Numbered from the stretch's first letter, positions 1 through 9,742 are shown. The stretch: 64,000 nucleotides of DNA from Xanthobacteraceae bacterium (GCA_019750915.1 JAIENY010000004.1:173073-237072); one strand, 5' to 3'. Translations and numbers: made by a program. The notes: a model not told the origin generated them from the sequence alone.

Positions 1-99
1 CTGCTGGCTTCACATGAGATCACTTTTACGTATGCTGCACGAGACGGCAAACATGACAAAATCTATATCCTTCATCTACGTCATTCACGAGATTTATAG

Positions 100-975
100 T
101 TGAACCAGGATCTCGATATCTCGCTACTGCGAACGTTCGTTGCGATCGTCGATACCGGCGGCCTGACTTCGGCAGGAAAAAAGGTCGGCCGAACCCAGCC
201 CGCGATCACACATCAGATCAGGCGCCTCGAAGAAGCGGTTGGAAAACCCTTGTTCGGCGACAAGCGCAAGCATCTTAACCTTACGCCCGACGGCGAGGTC
301 CTGCTCGAATTTGCGCGGTCCATCCTGCGCCTGAACGATGAGGCCCGCGGCCGGTTCTCAACACCCGATATCTCCGGGCATGTGATCATGGGCACTCCCG
401 ATCTCTATGCCTCCTATATCCTGCCTGAGGTTCTCGATAATTTTTCACGCGCCCACCCGCAGGTCGAAATCCAGTTGCGGTGCACCAGAAGCATTCATCT
501 CAACTCCGCGTTGGAGCGGGATGAACTGGACATAGCGCTCATGACCAACCAGCCCGAGTTTCGACGGCGCGGCCAATTGGTACGGCGAGAACCTTTGGTG
601 TGGGTCGCCGGAGTTCGAAGCCAGCCGGAGTTGAGAAAACCGTTGCCTCTGGCGTTACTGCCGGAGGGGAGCGTCTATCGGCATCACGCGCTGGAGGCTC
701 TTGGCACGGCTGGCATCAAGTGGTCGATCCGCTCGATGTCCGACAGCATTGCAGGACTACAAGCGGCGGTGTTTGCCGGGCTCGCTGTGTCCATCTTTCC
801 ACAATGCGCGGTAGTGCCGGGGCTGCGCTGCCTCAACGAGGACGACGGATTTCCGAAACTGCCGCCGATCGAGCTCGTTTTGCATCGCAAGAGCCACGAC
901 CTCTCGGACGCCGCCGAGCAGCTCGCGCAATATGTCGCACGTGAACTGGGAGATCCCGAGCTGACGGCATTTTAG
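100..975 (+). CDS. LysR-family transcriptional regulator
   Basis: A full-length (291 aa) LysR-type regulator. The N-terminal winged helix-turn-helix (about residues 5-65, with the typical TQPAITHQIRRLE recognition helix) is followed by a periplasmic-binding-protein-like effector domain. The start is TTG at 100: the codon just upstream is an in-frame TAG, so no longer protein is possible, and the N-terminus aligns well with the family. It converges on xsc and is separated from it by a hairpin. It could regulate genes to the left of the window or the sulfonate cluster; nothing in the sequence decides this. The effector is unknown. Confidence 0.9.
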   Translation: MNQDLDISLLRTFVAIVDTGGLTSAGKKVGRTQPAITHQIRRLEEAVGKPLFGDKRKHLNLTPDGEVLLEFARSILRLNDEARGRFSTPDISGHVIMGTPDLYASYILPEVLDNFSRAHPQVEIQLRCTRSIHLNSALERDELDIALMTNQPEFRRRGQLVRREPLVWVAGVRSQPELRKPLPLALLPEGSVYRHHALEALGTAGIKWSIRSMSDSIAGLQAAVFAGLAVSIFPQCAVVPGLRCLNEDDGFPKLPPIELVLHRKSHDLSDAAEQLAQYVARELGDPELTAF

Positions 976-989
976 AACGGTAAAAGAAA

Positions 990-1016
990 AAGCGGCTGCG
1001 TTGAACGCAGCCGCTT
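990..1016 (-). terminator. Intrinsic terminator of xsc
   Basis: A perfect 12-bp stem (AAGCGGCTGCGT paired with ACGCAGCCGCTT) with a 3-nt loop. Read on the minus strand it follows the xsc stop by about 25 nt and runs into a T-rich tract. On the plus strand no U-tract follows, so it mainly serves the minus-strand transcript. Confidence 0.8.
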
Positions 1017-1039
1017 GCGACATTGTCTATTGCGCCTTG

Positions 1040-2815
1040 TCAGGCGACCTTTTGCGGACGCATGTCGCCGCGTTCAATGCCCGCAACGACAACAGGCTTC
1101 TTCATTGCATCGCGGCGGAACGGTTCACCGAGTTCCTGATTTAGCAGAATTTCGATGAAGGTTGTCTTGCCCTGCTTCTGCGCTTCGCACGACTCGCGCA
1201 GCGCACTGGTAAGTTCTTCCTGGGTCTTCACCACCACGCCCTTGAGGCCGCAAGCCTCGGCCACCTTCGCGTAGCTGAGGTGACGGTCGAGCTCGGTGCC
1301 GACGAAATTATTGTCGTACCAGAGTGTCGTGTTGCGCTTCTCCGCGCCCCACTGATAGTTGCGGAAGATCACCATGGTGACGCCCGGCCACTCTTCACGG
1401 CCGATCGAGCTCATTTCGTTCATCGAGATACCAAACGCACCATCGCCCGCGAATCCGATGCAGGGAATATCGGGGTTGCCGATTTTCGCGCCGATGATCG
1501 CAGGGAATCCGTAACCACATGGGCCAAATAGACCGGGCGCAAGATACTTTCGGCCTTCTTCGAATGAAGGATAGGCGTTTCCGATAGCGCAATTGTTGCC
1601 GATATCGCTCGAAATAATCGCGTTGCGCGGCAGACCCGCCTGGATCGCGCGCCATGCCTGACGCGGCGACATCAGGTCGCTGTCGCGAATCCGTGCGTCG
1701 TGGTTCCAGCTTGTGCCCGGATCATCATCCTCGTGATCCATGCTGGACAATGTCTGCAACCAGCGCGACTTGGTTTGATGAATAAGCGCCTTGCGCTCTT
1801 CGCGGCCCGGATCGCCGGCAGTCTTTGACAACTGCGACAGGATACTGCGCGCGACGAGCTTGGCGTCGCCGCAGATGCCGACGGCGACCGGCTTGGTCAG
1901 ACCGATGCGATCTGCGTTGATATCGACTTGAATGATCTTTGCGTTCTTTGGCCAATAGTCGATGCCGTACCCGGGCAAAGTCGAGAATGGGTTCAGACGC
2001 GTGCCGAGCGCGAGTACAACATCCGCCTTCGCCACGAGCTCCATCGCGGCCTTCGATCCGTTGTAGCCAAGAGGCCCCACCGCCAACGGATGATTACCTG
2101 GGAAGGAATCGTTGTGCTGATAATTGTTGCAAACCGGCGCATCGAGCTTTTCCGCAAGTGCGACACAATCCGCAATCGCATCACCGATGACGACGCCGGC
2201 GCCCGAAAGGATGACAGGGAATTTTGCTTCCGACAAAAGCTTCGCGGCTTCAGTAATCGCGTGCGCACCACCGGCTGGACGCTCGAACTCGACGATTGCC
2301 GGTAGATTGATGTCGATGACCTGGGTCCAGAAGTCGCGAGGGATGTTCAACTGCGCGGGCGCCGACAGACGCTTGGCTTTCAGTATCACCCGGTTCAACG
2401 TCTCGGCAACGCGCGAGGGATCGCGGACTTCTTCCTGGTAGCAGACCATGTCGCGGAACAGTGCCATCTGCTCGACTTCCTGGAAGCCGCCCTGCCCGAT
2501 GGTCTTATTCGCCGCCTGAGGCGTCACCAAAAGCATCGGCGTGTGATTCCAGTAAGCAGTCTTGATCGGCGTCACGAAGCCCGTGATGCCCGGACCGTTT
2601 TGTGCGATCGCCATCGCCATCTTGCCTGTGGCACGGGTATAACCGTCACAAATCAGGCCACCGTTGGCCTCGTGTGCCACGTCCCAAAACGTGATGCCCG
2701 CTTTCGGAAACAAATCCGAAATCGGCATGAACGCCGAACCAATGATGCCGAACGCATGCTCGATGCCATGCATCTGCAGCACTTTCACGAAAGCTTCTTC
2801 AGTGGTCATTTTCAT
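1040..2815 (-). CDS. xsc: Sulfoacetaldehyde acetyltransferase
   Basis: A thiamine-diphosphate enzyme of 591 aa, the usual length for Xsc. Xsc converts sulfoacetaldehyde plus phosphate to acetyl phosphate and sulfite, the desulfonating step shared by taurine, isethionate and sulfoacetate catabolism. The order is N-terminal PYR domain with the catalytic glutamate in a HEANGG motif, central TPP-enzyme domain, and C-terminal PP domain with the GDGAFG metal/ThDP motif. The protein resembles acetolactate synthases, but a pta gene 0.9 kb away and a YeiH exporter support Xsc. It diverges from an IclR regulator and ends at a strong hairpin. It probably acts in the cytoplasm under inducible control. 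Confidence 0.93.
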   Translation of the reverse strand: MKMTTEEAFVKVLQMHGIEHAFGIIGSAFMPISDLFPKAGITFWDVAHEANGGLICDGYTRATGKMAMAIAQNGPGITGFVTPIKTAYWNHTPMLLVTPQAANKTIGQGGFQEVEQMALFRDMVCYQEEVRDPSRVAETLNRVILKAKRLSAPAQLNIPRDFWTQVIDINLPAIVEFERPAGGAHAITEAAKLLSEAKFPVILSGAGVVIGDAIADCVALAEKLDAPVCNNYQHNDSFPGNHPLAVGPLGYNGSKAAMELVAKADVVLALGTRLNPFSTLPGYGIDYWPKNAKIIQVDINADRIGLTKPVAVGICGDAKLVARSILSQLSKTAGDPGREERKALIHQTKSRWLQTLSSMDHEDDDPGTSWNHDARIRDSDLMSPRQAWRAIQAGLPRNAIISSDIGNNCAIGNAYPSFEEGRKYLAPGLFGPCGYGFPAIIGAKIGNPDIPCIGFAGDGAFGISMNEMSSIGREEWPGVTMVIFRNYQWGAEKRNTTLWYDNNFVGTELDRHLSYAKVAEACGLKGVVVKTQEELTSALRESCEAQKQGKTTFIEILLNQELGEPFRRDAMKKPVVVAGIERGDMRPQKVA

Positions 2816-2957
2816 CGCGAGTTACTCCATTCCTCGTGCGGCCCAAGGCGCTCCTTTTTTCGGATCGAAGGAATGCCACGCAGCTTGACGAATGGCAATG
2901 AATATCTCAGATTACGCCTCTTATCGTTCCATTTTTCGAAATTATTTGGAATTCGAC

Positions 2958-3734
2958 ATGAACGAACTGTTTGGCCACATGAAACCGCTCGGGCTTCTGG
3001 AAGCCGTGGCCGCGATGCAGCACCCGGCGAGTCTGGCGGAGCTTTCGATCAATGTCGGCGTGCCCAAACCGACGATGCACCGCTGGCTGGGCTCGCTTGA
3101 AGATGCCGGCCTGATCCAGCGCACTCCCGATGGTCGGCGTTACGAACTGGCCGCGCGCGCAGCGCAACTGGCATTTTCAATTCTGTCGAACAGGCCCGGC
3201 GGCGCTATTCGCCACGAAATCCTGAAGCGCGTCGTTCAGGAAGTCGGCGAGTCCTGCAATCTCACCATTCTCGATGGAACGGAAGTCACCTATCTCGATC
3301 GCGTAGAATCAAAGTGGCCCTTGCGCATTACGTTCCAGCGCGGCTCCCGAGTGCCCGCTTACTGCTCCGCCAGTGGCAAGCTGTTCCTTGCCCTGCTGCA
3401 ACCGGCTAAACGAGATCTCATTCTGTCAGAGATGAAATACGAGCGACTCACCGACAATACGATTGTTGACAGGGCTTCCCTTTTAAAGGAGCTGTCCGAC
3501 ATCCGCCGCGACGGCTATGCGCTGGATCGGGAAGAATATCTTTCTGGGCTCATCTGTCTCGCCGTGCCGATTTTTCACCGCAAAGCGAAATCTCGCGTCT
3601 GCGCGGCAGCTCTCGCCATTCAGGCGCCAGTAGCGCGACTGTCACGCGATGATATGCTGACCAAACTTCCTGTCCTGCAAAGCGCGGCAAAATCGCTCGG
3701 TGCAACCATCGACGAAGGCAAGGAAACTGAGTGA
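2958..3734 (+). CDS. IclR-family regulator of the sulfonate genes
   Basis: An IclR-type regulator with an N-terminal winged HTH (PKPTMHRWL recognition helix) and a C-terminal IclR effector-binding domain. I prefer ATG 2958 (258 aa) because a GGA lies 7 nt upstream and the HTH begins where it normally does. ATG 2892 would add 22 residues with no visible ribosome site and leave only 76 nt to xsc. Its stop overlaps the pta start (TGATG), so the two are translationally coupled. It lies divergent from xsc, suggesting that it controls xsc and pta. It is clearly related to the second IclR protein at 7819, pointing to duplication or two-step control. Confidence 0.88.
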   Translation: MNELFGHMKPLGLLEAVAAMQHPASLAELSINVGVPKPTMHRWLGSLEDAGLIQRTPDGRRYELAARAAQLAFSILSNRPGGAIRHEILKRVVQEVGESCNLTILDGTEVTYLDRVESKWPLRITFQRGSRVPAYCSASGKLFLALLQPAKRDLILSEMKYERLTDNTIVDRASLLKELSDIRRDGYALDREEYLSGLICLAVPIFHRKAKSRVCAAALAIQAPVARLSRDDMLTKLPVLQSAAKSLGATIDEGKETE

Positions 3735-4654
3735 TGAACGAAAGTCTGCGCACATTTCCAAGGCTCGACGCGATGGAGGCAACGGCACGTGGCAAGGGTG
3801 CCTTGACCGTCGCAGTCGCCTATCCGTGCTCGACCGATGCGCTCTCCGCCGCCCTGATCGCACGCGACGAGAAGCTGATCGAGCCTATCCTCGTCGGACC
3901 ACGAAAAAGAATTCAGGCCTGCGCCGATATCCTCAATGTCAGCCTGAATGGCTTGCGGTGCATCGACGCCGACGACGATCCGGTTGCGGCGTCGCGAATG
4001 GCCGTTTCCGTCGTAAGCGCGGGCGATGCCAAAGCCTTGATGAAGGGTTCACAACACACCGATGAGTTGCTCAGTGCCGTGGTGTCGCGCGATGCCAATT
4101 TGCGCACATCCAGGCGTATGAGCCACGTGTTCTGGTTCGACCTTCCCGCCTACCATAAGCCGCTGATGATCACGGATTGCGTGGTGAACATCGCACCCGG
4201 CATGAAGGAAAAAACCGATATTCTTGCCAATGCTATCGACTTCGCGCATGCGATCGGCCTTTCCGCTCCCAAAATCGCCCTGCTGTCATCGATTGAAACC
4301 GTCAATCCGGATCTTCCTTCAACCATGGACGCGGCGGCCCTTTCCAAGATGGCGGATCGCGGCCAGTTCAAAGGTGCCATCGTCGATGGTCCTCTGGCCT
4401 TCGACAACGCGGTATCGACCGCTTCGGCCGCCACGAAAGGCATTAAATCACCTGTAGCGGGAGATCCGGACCTGCTGATGGTGCCGGGTCTCGATGTCGG
4501 CAACATTCTCTACAAGTCCTTCATCTACATGGGTCGCGGCGAATGTGCCGGCATCGTCCTCGGTGCAAAAGCGCCTATTATTTTGACCAGCCGCGCCGAC
4601 TCGCGCCGCGCCCGAATTGCATCTTGTGCGCTGGCGCAGCTGAGTCTCGCTTAA
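3734..4654 (+). CDS. pta: Phosphate acetyltransferase
   Basis: A protein of about 306 aa made of a single PTA_PTB phosphotransacylase domain. It converts acetyl phosphate and CoA to acetyl-CoA and phosphate, so it takes up the product of Xsc. A short Pta of this size next to xsc is the standard arrangement in bacterial C2-sulfonate pathways. The start is ATG 3734 overlapping the IclR stop; GTG 3731 directly before it is possible. A hairpin follows, shared with the converging permease gene. A phosphate butyryltransferase role cannot be excluded from the sequence, but the context argues for Pta. Confidence 0.92.
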   Translation: MNESLRTFPRLDAMEATARGKGALTVAVAYPCSTDALSAALIARDEKLIEPILVGPRKRIQACADILNVSLNGLRCIDADDDPVAASRMAVSVVSAGDAKALMKGSQHTDELLSAVVSRDANLRTSRRMSHVFWFDLPAYHKPLMITDCVVNIAPGMKEKTDILANAIDFAHAIGLSAPKIALLSSIETVNPDLPSTMDAAALSKMADRGQFKGAIVDGPLAFDNAVSTASAATKGIKSPVAGDPDLLMVPGLDVGNILYKSFIYMGRGECAGIVLGAKAPIILTSRADSRRARIASCALAQLSLA

Positions 4655-4677
4655 ATAAAATCAACTGCCAAAAAAAA

Positions 4678-4700
4678 CGGCCCGGAGCGTGTCCGGGCCG
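4678..4700 (-). terminator. Terminator between pta and the iseU-like permease
   Basis: A 9-bp GC-rich perfect stem (CGGCCCGGA / TCCGGGCCG) with a 5-nt loop. On the minus strand it is followed by a run of eight T, making a strong intrinsic terminator for the permease gene. It sits between two converging genes and may also stop pta transcripts. Confidence 0.85.
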
Positions 4701-4724
4701 CACTTCGTTTGAGCGTGGATGACC

Positions 4725-6047
4725 TTAGACCGTGATGGCTTTCGCCACCGGAAGCCCCTCTTCCTTTCGACTCTTTGCGAGCGAATTGATCCAGAGCGCC
4801 GATAGCGCACTCACGATTCCGGCGAATGCGCAGTAACCGGCAATCGCCCAACCCGCATTGCCACCGTAGGCCTGCACCAGATAGGTCGCGATAATCGGCG
4901 TGAGGCCGCTCGCGAAGATTCCCGAGAACTGATACACGAACGAAATGCCCGTATAGCGCACTTGTGGCCCGAACAGATCGCAAAACAGCGCTGCTTCTGG
5001 ACCGTAGACCGAGGCGTAGAAGATCGCGAACGGGATGATCAACGCAGCCCAAACCAGCATCGGCTGTCCCGGAAAAGTCATCCAGATATAAAACGCTGGA
5101 AGGGCCGAAAGGCCGGTGATCAGCGAGCCCCAGAAGTATGTCTTCGTGCGGCCAACGCGGTCCGACACGCCGCCGAAGTACGGAATGAAGACACACATCA
5201 GCAGCGCAGCCGCACAGACACCGAGCAGAGCTTCCGTGCGTGGAATTTTCAGCTGCGACGTCAGATACGAGATCGAATACACACCGAAAATATTGAAGAA
5301 CACACCGTCGATGTAGCGTGCGCCCATGCCAGCGACAATCTCCTTTGGATATTGGCTAAGCATGGTGGCAAACGGAACTTTCACTTCCTCGCGACTCTCC
5401 TTCAGCTTTGCGAATTCCGGCGTCTCCATAATGTTGAGCCGGATATAAAGGCCGATCAGCACGAGAACAAAGCTCAGAATGAAAGCAAGGCGCCAGCCCC
5501 ATGACAGGAACTGCTCGTTTGTCAGCGAGTAGGAGAGCAACGCGACGACGCCCGAGGCCAGACAGAGCCCGACCGCCAAACCAATCTGTGGCAGACTCGC
5601 GTAAAAGCCGCGCTTCTCCGGCGCCGCATATTCGTACGTCATGAGAACCGCACCACCCCACTCACCGCCAAGGCCGATGCCTTGCAGAATACGCAAGGCC
5701 AACAGAAGAATCGGCGCCCAAACACCGATCTGAGCATAGGTCGGGACCAGACCGATCAGGAACGTCGACACGCCCATGATCATCAATGTCAGCACCAACA
5801 TGCTCTTGCGGCCGATACGGTCGCCGAAATGCCCGAAGATTACGCCGCCGAGAGGCCGGGTCACAAATCCGACGGCGAAGGTGGAGTAGGCAAGCAGCGT
5901 GGCAACAACCGGGTCACTTGTCGGAAAATAAAGATGGTTGAAAACGATACCCGCCACCACACCATATAAGAAAAAGTCGTACCACTCGACCGTTGCTCCG
6001 ATCAACGAAGCGACGACAACGCGTTTTAGCAATTTGCTCTGGTTCAT
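4725..6047 (-). CDS. iseU: MHS-family permease, probable isethionate importer
   Basis: A 440-aa major-facilitator protein of the metabolite:H+ symporter (MHS) group, with the characteristic ATVEWYDFFLYG start of helix 1 and the GDRIGRKS loop between helices 2 and 3; twelve hydrophobic segments are apparent. It lies 40 nt downstream of the GMC dehydrogenase gene on the same strand, so the two form an operon. In known isethionate-degrading bacteria an MFS permease (IseU) accompanies the dehydrogenase IseJ and an IclR regulator, which matches this layout. The substrate is inferred from neighbours only; other small organic anions are possible. Confidence 0.75.
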   Translation of the reverse strand: MNQSKLLKRVVVASLIGATVEWYDFFLYGVVAGIVFNHLYFPTSDPVVATLLAYSTFAVGFVTRPLGGVIFGHFGDRIGRKSMLVLTLMIMGVSTFLIGLVPTYAQIGVWAPILLLALRILQGIGLGGEWGGAVLMTYEYAAPEKRGFYASLPQIGLAVGLCLASGVVALLSYSLTNEQFLSWGWRLAFILSFVLVLIGLYIRLNIMETPEFAKLKESREEVKVPFATMLSQYPKEIVAGMGARYIDGVFFNIFGVYSISYLTSQLKIPRTEALLGVCAAALLMCVFIPYFGGVSDRVGRTKTYFWGSLITGLSALPAFYIWMTFPGQPMLVWAALIIPFAIFYASVYGPEAALFCDLFGPQVRYTGISFVYQFSGIFASGLTPIIATYLVQAYGGNAGWAIAGYCAFAGIVSALSALWINSLAKSRKEEGLPVAKAITV

Positions 6048-6087
6048 TTTTCCTCTCCCATAGATTCTGTATTTTTATTTCCCTCGT

Positions 6088-7704
6088 TCAGGCCGCGATC
6101 GAACCCTCCTTGGTGTCAGCAAGGATCATGTCCGAGGCCTTTTCTGCGATCATCACGGCGGGTGCGTGCGTGTTACCGGAGACAAGCGTCGGCATGATCG
6201 AACAATCGACGACGCGCAGGCCCCCAATGCCATGCACGCGAAGGCTCGCATCCGTCACCGCCATGGAGTCCATTCCCATCTTGCAGGTCCCGCTCGGATG
6301 GAAGATGGTCGCGCCGTTGCCACGCGCGAAATCCAGAATATCCTCGTCGGACATGACGGAAGACCCCGGCTTGTATTCACTTGAGATGTAAGGCTTTAAC
6401 GCATCAGACGATGCCAGCTTTCGCGCATACTTAATGGATTCGACAGCGCAAATCCGGTCGGTTTCCGCAGCAAGATAATTCGGTCGCATGGATGGCGGCT
6501 GAAATGGATCGTCCGACTGAATGTTGACGGCTCCGCGTGACTCGGGCCGCAACTGACAGACCGAAAAAGTGCAGCCGGACCAATCGTGCGGCTTGCCGCC
6601 GGCCTGATCCGCCGACAGGGTAGCGAAGTGAAACTGGATGTCCGGCGTTTTTGATCCGGGAAGAATACGGGTGAACAAGCCCCCCTGATTGATTCCTATT
6701 CCAAGCGGACCCGTTCCCTTCAACAGCCACTTTAAGCCAACCTTGGCTTGGCCCGTGAGCGTTCGCAGATCGTCGTTGGTGGTGATCGGCTTGGACACGC
6801 GGTACATCAGGCGAAACTGCAGGTGGTCCTGCAGGTTCTGACCAACGCCGGGCAGATGATGGATGACATCGATGCCGTGGCTTTGCAGAAGGTTCGCCGG
6901 ACCTATCCCTGAGAGCTGGAGCAATTGCGGCGACTGAAGTGCGCCAGAAGACAAGATCACCTCGCGCGCGGCACGTGCTTCACGTTCGACGCCGTTCTGA
7001 CGATACTTCACACCAACCGCGCGTTTGCCTTCAAGGATAATCCCCGTCGCCTGCGCGTCGGTTTCGATTCGCAAATTGGTACGGTTACGTGCCGGCTTGA
7101 GATAAGCCACCGCAGAACTGATCCGCCAGCCGTTATGGGTGAAGAGCTGATAATAACCCACGCCCTCCTGATTGCCGCTGTTGAAATCATGCGTTCGTGG
7201 CACACCAAGCTCTTGTGCACCGCGAATAATCGCTTCCATCAATTCATTTTTTTCGACGATGTCCGATGACCATAACGGGCCATCGCCGCCGTGGGTCTGG
7301 CTTGCGCCGCGGCTGTTGTGCTCTGACTTGATGAAATAAGGCAGGACGCTATTCCAGTCCCACCCGGCGTTGCCGAGTTGCGCCCAGTGATCGTAATCCT
7401 CCCGCTGTCCGCGGATGAAGATCAAACCGTTGATCGAACTTGATCCGCCGAGGCCACGTCCACGCGGCCAGTAGATCTTTCGATCTTTCATATTGGCCTC
7501 TGGGTCGGTGTAAAAACCCCAGTTGTAGGCCTTGTGAAACATCGTCTTCCCATAACCGATGGGAATGTGAATCCAGAGGTAATTGTCCTTGGGGCCGGCC
7601 TCCAGAAGCAGAACCTTGTGACGACCGTTCGCGCTCAACCGATTGGCAAGCACACAGCCGGCTGAACCAGCACCCACGACGATGTAATCGAATTGCTCGT
7701 GCAT
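6088..7704 (-). CDS. iseJ: GMC-family flavoprotein, probable isethionate dehydrogenase
   Basis: A 538-aa glucose-methanol-choline oxidoreductase. It shows an N-terminal FAD-binding GAGSAGCVLA motif, GMC signature 1 around WPRGRGLGGSSS, signature 2 around SSGALQSPQLL, and the C-terminal catalytic HPSGTCKMG histidine region. Such proteins are usually annotated as choline or alcohol dehydrogenase. Between xsc/pta, an MHS permease and an IclR regulator, the likely reaction is oxidation of isethionate to sulfoacetaldehyde, the substrate of Xsc. It is divergent from the IclR gene at 7819 with a 114-nt intergenic region. No signal peptide is visible. An ordinary alcohol dehydrogenase remains possible. 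Confidence 0.78.
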   Translation of the reverse strand: MHEQFDYIVVGAGSAGCVLANRLSANGRHKVLLLEAGPKDNYLWIHIPIGYGKTMFHKAYNWGFYTDPEANMKDRKIYWPRGRGLGGSSSINGLIFIRGQREDYDHWAQLGNAGWDWNSVLPYFIKSEHNSRGASQTHGGDGPLWSSDIVEKNELMEAIIRGAQELGVPRTHDFNSGNQEGVGYYQLFTHNGWRISSAVAYLKPARNRTNLRIETDAQATGIILEGKRAVGVKYRQNGVEREARAAREVILSSGALQSPQLLQLSGIGPANLLQSHGIDVIHHLPGVGQNLQDHLQFRLMYRVSKPITTNDDLRTLTGQAKVGLKWLLKGTGPLGIGINQGGLFTRILPGSKTPDIQFHFATLSADQAGGKPHDWSGCTFSVCQLRPESRGAVNIQSDDPFQPPSMRPNYLAAETDRICAVESIKYARKLASSDALKPYISSEYKPGSSVMSDEDILDFARGNGATIFHPSGTCKMGMDSMAVTDASLRVHGIGGLRVVDCSIMPTLVSGNTHAPAVMIAEKASDMILADTKEGSIAA

Positions 7705-7818
7705 TCCATCCCCGAATATTTCATTTATTGAGACGATTTATCTTGAAGGTTGAGCCCGAGGTAAAAATTTGTCAACGTACTGAAATCGCTTCCAACCCAT
7801 TTATCGGGACGGTCACAT

Positions 7819-8640
7819 ATGTCGGTGCAGGAAACGTCGTCAGTCTCAGAGCGCGCACTGCTGCTCCTTGAGATTATCGCCAAGGCTGAAGAGCCACCGA
7901 ACCTCAATGAGTTGATGACGGCAATTCAATTGCCGAAGGCGACGACGCATCGCTTCGTTTCGCTGCTTGAACAATTGGGGTTTGTGCAAAGAGCCGCCGA
8001 CGGACGACGATATGAAATCGGCCACCGTCTGACGGCGCTTGCTCTCGACGCAATGCGTCATTCATTTCAGGTGGCGCCAAGGCGGGCCATTCTCTCCGCA
8101 CTCGTCAATGAAACGGGAGAAACGTGCAACATCACTATGCTCGATGGAGATCGCCTTGTGTATCTCGATCGCGTCGAGTCGGATTGGCCGCTGCAGTTCC
8201 GCCTGAAGATCGGATCTCATGTGCCCTTGCATTGCACCGCCAGCGGCAAGCTGTTCTTGGCTTTCGCCTCGCCCTCGCTGCGGAAAGCTGTGTTTCGCAC
8301 GCACCCACTGCCTCGGCACACGCCCCGAACGCTGACCACTGCGGTGGAAATTGAACACGCTCTGGACGAGATCCGCAGAACAGGGGTCGGTACCGACAAT
8401 GAGGAATTCATCGAAGGCATGTCTGCCGCTGCCGTACCCGTTTATGATTCCAAAGGGCGCATATTCGCGACGGTCGCCGTCCACGGGCCCGTCTCGCGGC
8501 TTCCCCTCTCGCGCGCGCTGTCGTTCGTGCCGGCCTTAAAGCGCGCGGCGCGCGCAATCGAGAACACGATGCTTGAACAAAAGTCACCCACCTATCACAA
8601 CGGTCAACGCTCCGCTCACGAAATCCCAACCTCGGTCTGA
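7819..8640 (+). CDS. iseR: IclR-family regulator, probable iseR
   Basis: A 273-aa IclR regulator: N-terminal winged HTH (LPKATTHRFVSLLEQ) and an IclR effector domain. It diverges from the dehydrogenase/permease operon and is followed after 37 nt by the yeiH-like exporter gene, so it probably regulates both. A divergent IclR regulator matches IseR of known isethionate clusters. It resembles the IclR protein at 2958 throughout (for example the LDGxxxxYLDRVESxWPL segment in both), suggesting paralogues. Isethionate as the inducer is an inference. Confidence 0.8.
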   Translation: MSVQETSSVSERALLLLEIIAKAEEPPNLNELMTAIQLPKATTHRFVSLLEQLGFVQRAADGRRYEIGHRLTALALDAMRHSFQVAPRRAILSALVNETGETCNITMLDGDRLVYLDRVESDWPLQFRLKIGSHVPLHCTASGKLFLAFASPSLRKAVFRTHPLPRHTPRTLTTAVEIEHALDEIRRTGVGTDNEEFIEGMSAAAVPVYDSKGRIFATVAVHGPVSRLPLSRALSFVPALKRAARAIENTMLEQKSPTYHNGQRSAHEIPTSV

Positions 8641-8677
8641 ACGATTGGACCGCAAAAAACGTAATTCAGGAAACGTC

Positions 8678-9742
8678 ATGCACGCTAAAATATCTTCGGC
8701 AACAAGCCTTCCCCAGAAGATGGGCCAGTTTCTCTTGTCGGTCATTCCCGGCACTCTTGTTTGCGCGGCAATCACTCTTGTCGCGATGGGAGCACAGCAC
8801 ATCGAAGAGCTGACGTTTGCTCATCCCTATGTCGAGGCATTGGTTCTCGCGATCCTCATCGGGATCATCATTCGCAGCCTTTGGCAACCGGATGCAAAAT
8901 GGAAACCCGGCATCAACTTCTGCGCCAAATTTCTGCTCGAGGTTGCGGTCATGCTTCTGGGCGCATCCATCAGCTTTGGGGCGATCATGGCATCCGGCCC
9001 GGCCCTGTTGGCGGGTATCGTTTTCGCGGTGATCCTGGCGCTTTTGGCGAGCTACATGATCGGCCGCATGCTCGGACTGTCGCAGCACATTTCAATTCTG
9101 ATCGCCTGCGGCAATTCGATCTGCGGCAATTCCGCGATCGCTGCAGTCGCGCCGGTGATTGGCGCCAGCAGTGACGACATTGCATCGTCGATTGCCTTCA
9201 CCGCCGTGCTCGGCGTCGTCATCGTGCTCGGGCTTCCGCTCGCATTCCCTCTGCTTCATTTGAATGAAACGCAATACGGGACGCTCGCCGGCCTTTCCGT
9301 TTACGCCGTCCCTCAGGTGCTGGCGGCGACTATTCCGATCGGTCTGGTTGCGACGCAGGTCGGAACGCTGGTCAAGCTGGTCCGCGTTCTGATGCTTGGC
9401 CCAGTGGTTGTCGTGCTGTCGCTTCTGCGCAGCAAGATTACGGACGATCAAGGCAACCTGCCGAAGAAACCCGGACTGCTTCAGCTTGTGCCGTGGTTCA
9501 TCATCGGCTTCCTCATTCTGGCCGCGGTCAGATCACTCGGCTTTGTGCCCGATTCGGCTCTGAAACCGCTAACTGTCACGGCGGGTGTCCTCACCATCCT
9601 CTCGATGGCCGCATTGGGTCTTGGCGTCGATGTCAGGGTCATTGGCAAACTCGGCGGCCGGGTCACAACGGCCGTTACGGGCTCATTGATCGTGCTGCTG
9701 GCCATCAGCCTGTTGCTGATTCATCTGCTGGACATCCATTGA
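8678..9742 (+). CDS. YeiH-family putative sulfate/sulfite exporter
   Basis: An inner-membrane protein of about 354 aa with roughly ten hydrophobic helices and the conserved CGNSICGNSAIAA segment of the YeiH (UPF0324) family. Start ATG 8678 has an AGGAAA site 4 nt upstream; longer in-frame starts would overlap iseR. Xsc releases sulfite in the cytoplasm and sulfonate degraders need an anion exporter. A YeiH protein co-directional with iseR fills the role that TauZ- or SuyZ-type exporters play elsewhere. The family is only putatively assigned to sulfate export, so the substrate is an inference. Confidence 0.85.
   Translation: MHAKISSATSLPQKMGQFLLSVIPGTLVCAAITLVAMGAQHIEELTFAHPYVEALVLAILIGIIIRSLWQPDAKWKPGINFCAKFLLEVAVMLLGASISFGAIMASGPALLAGIVFAVILALLASYMIGRMLGLSQHISILIACGNSICGNSAIAAVAPVIGASSDDIASSIAFTAVLGVVIVLGLPLAFPLLHLNETQYGTLAGLSVYAVPQVLAATIPIGLVATQVGTLVKLVRVLMLGPVVVVLSLLRSKITDDQGNLPKKPGLLQLVPWFIIGFLILAAVRSLGFVPDSALKPLTVTAGVLTILSMAALGLGVDVRVIGKLGGRVTTAVTGSLIVLLAISLLLIHLLDIH

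Noticed and set aside
1040..2815. Acetolactate synthase or other carboligase
   Set aside because: The fold is shared, but the pta neighbour, IclR regulators and iseJ/iseU-like genes fit sulfoacetaldehyde acetyltransferase far better.
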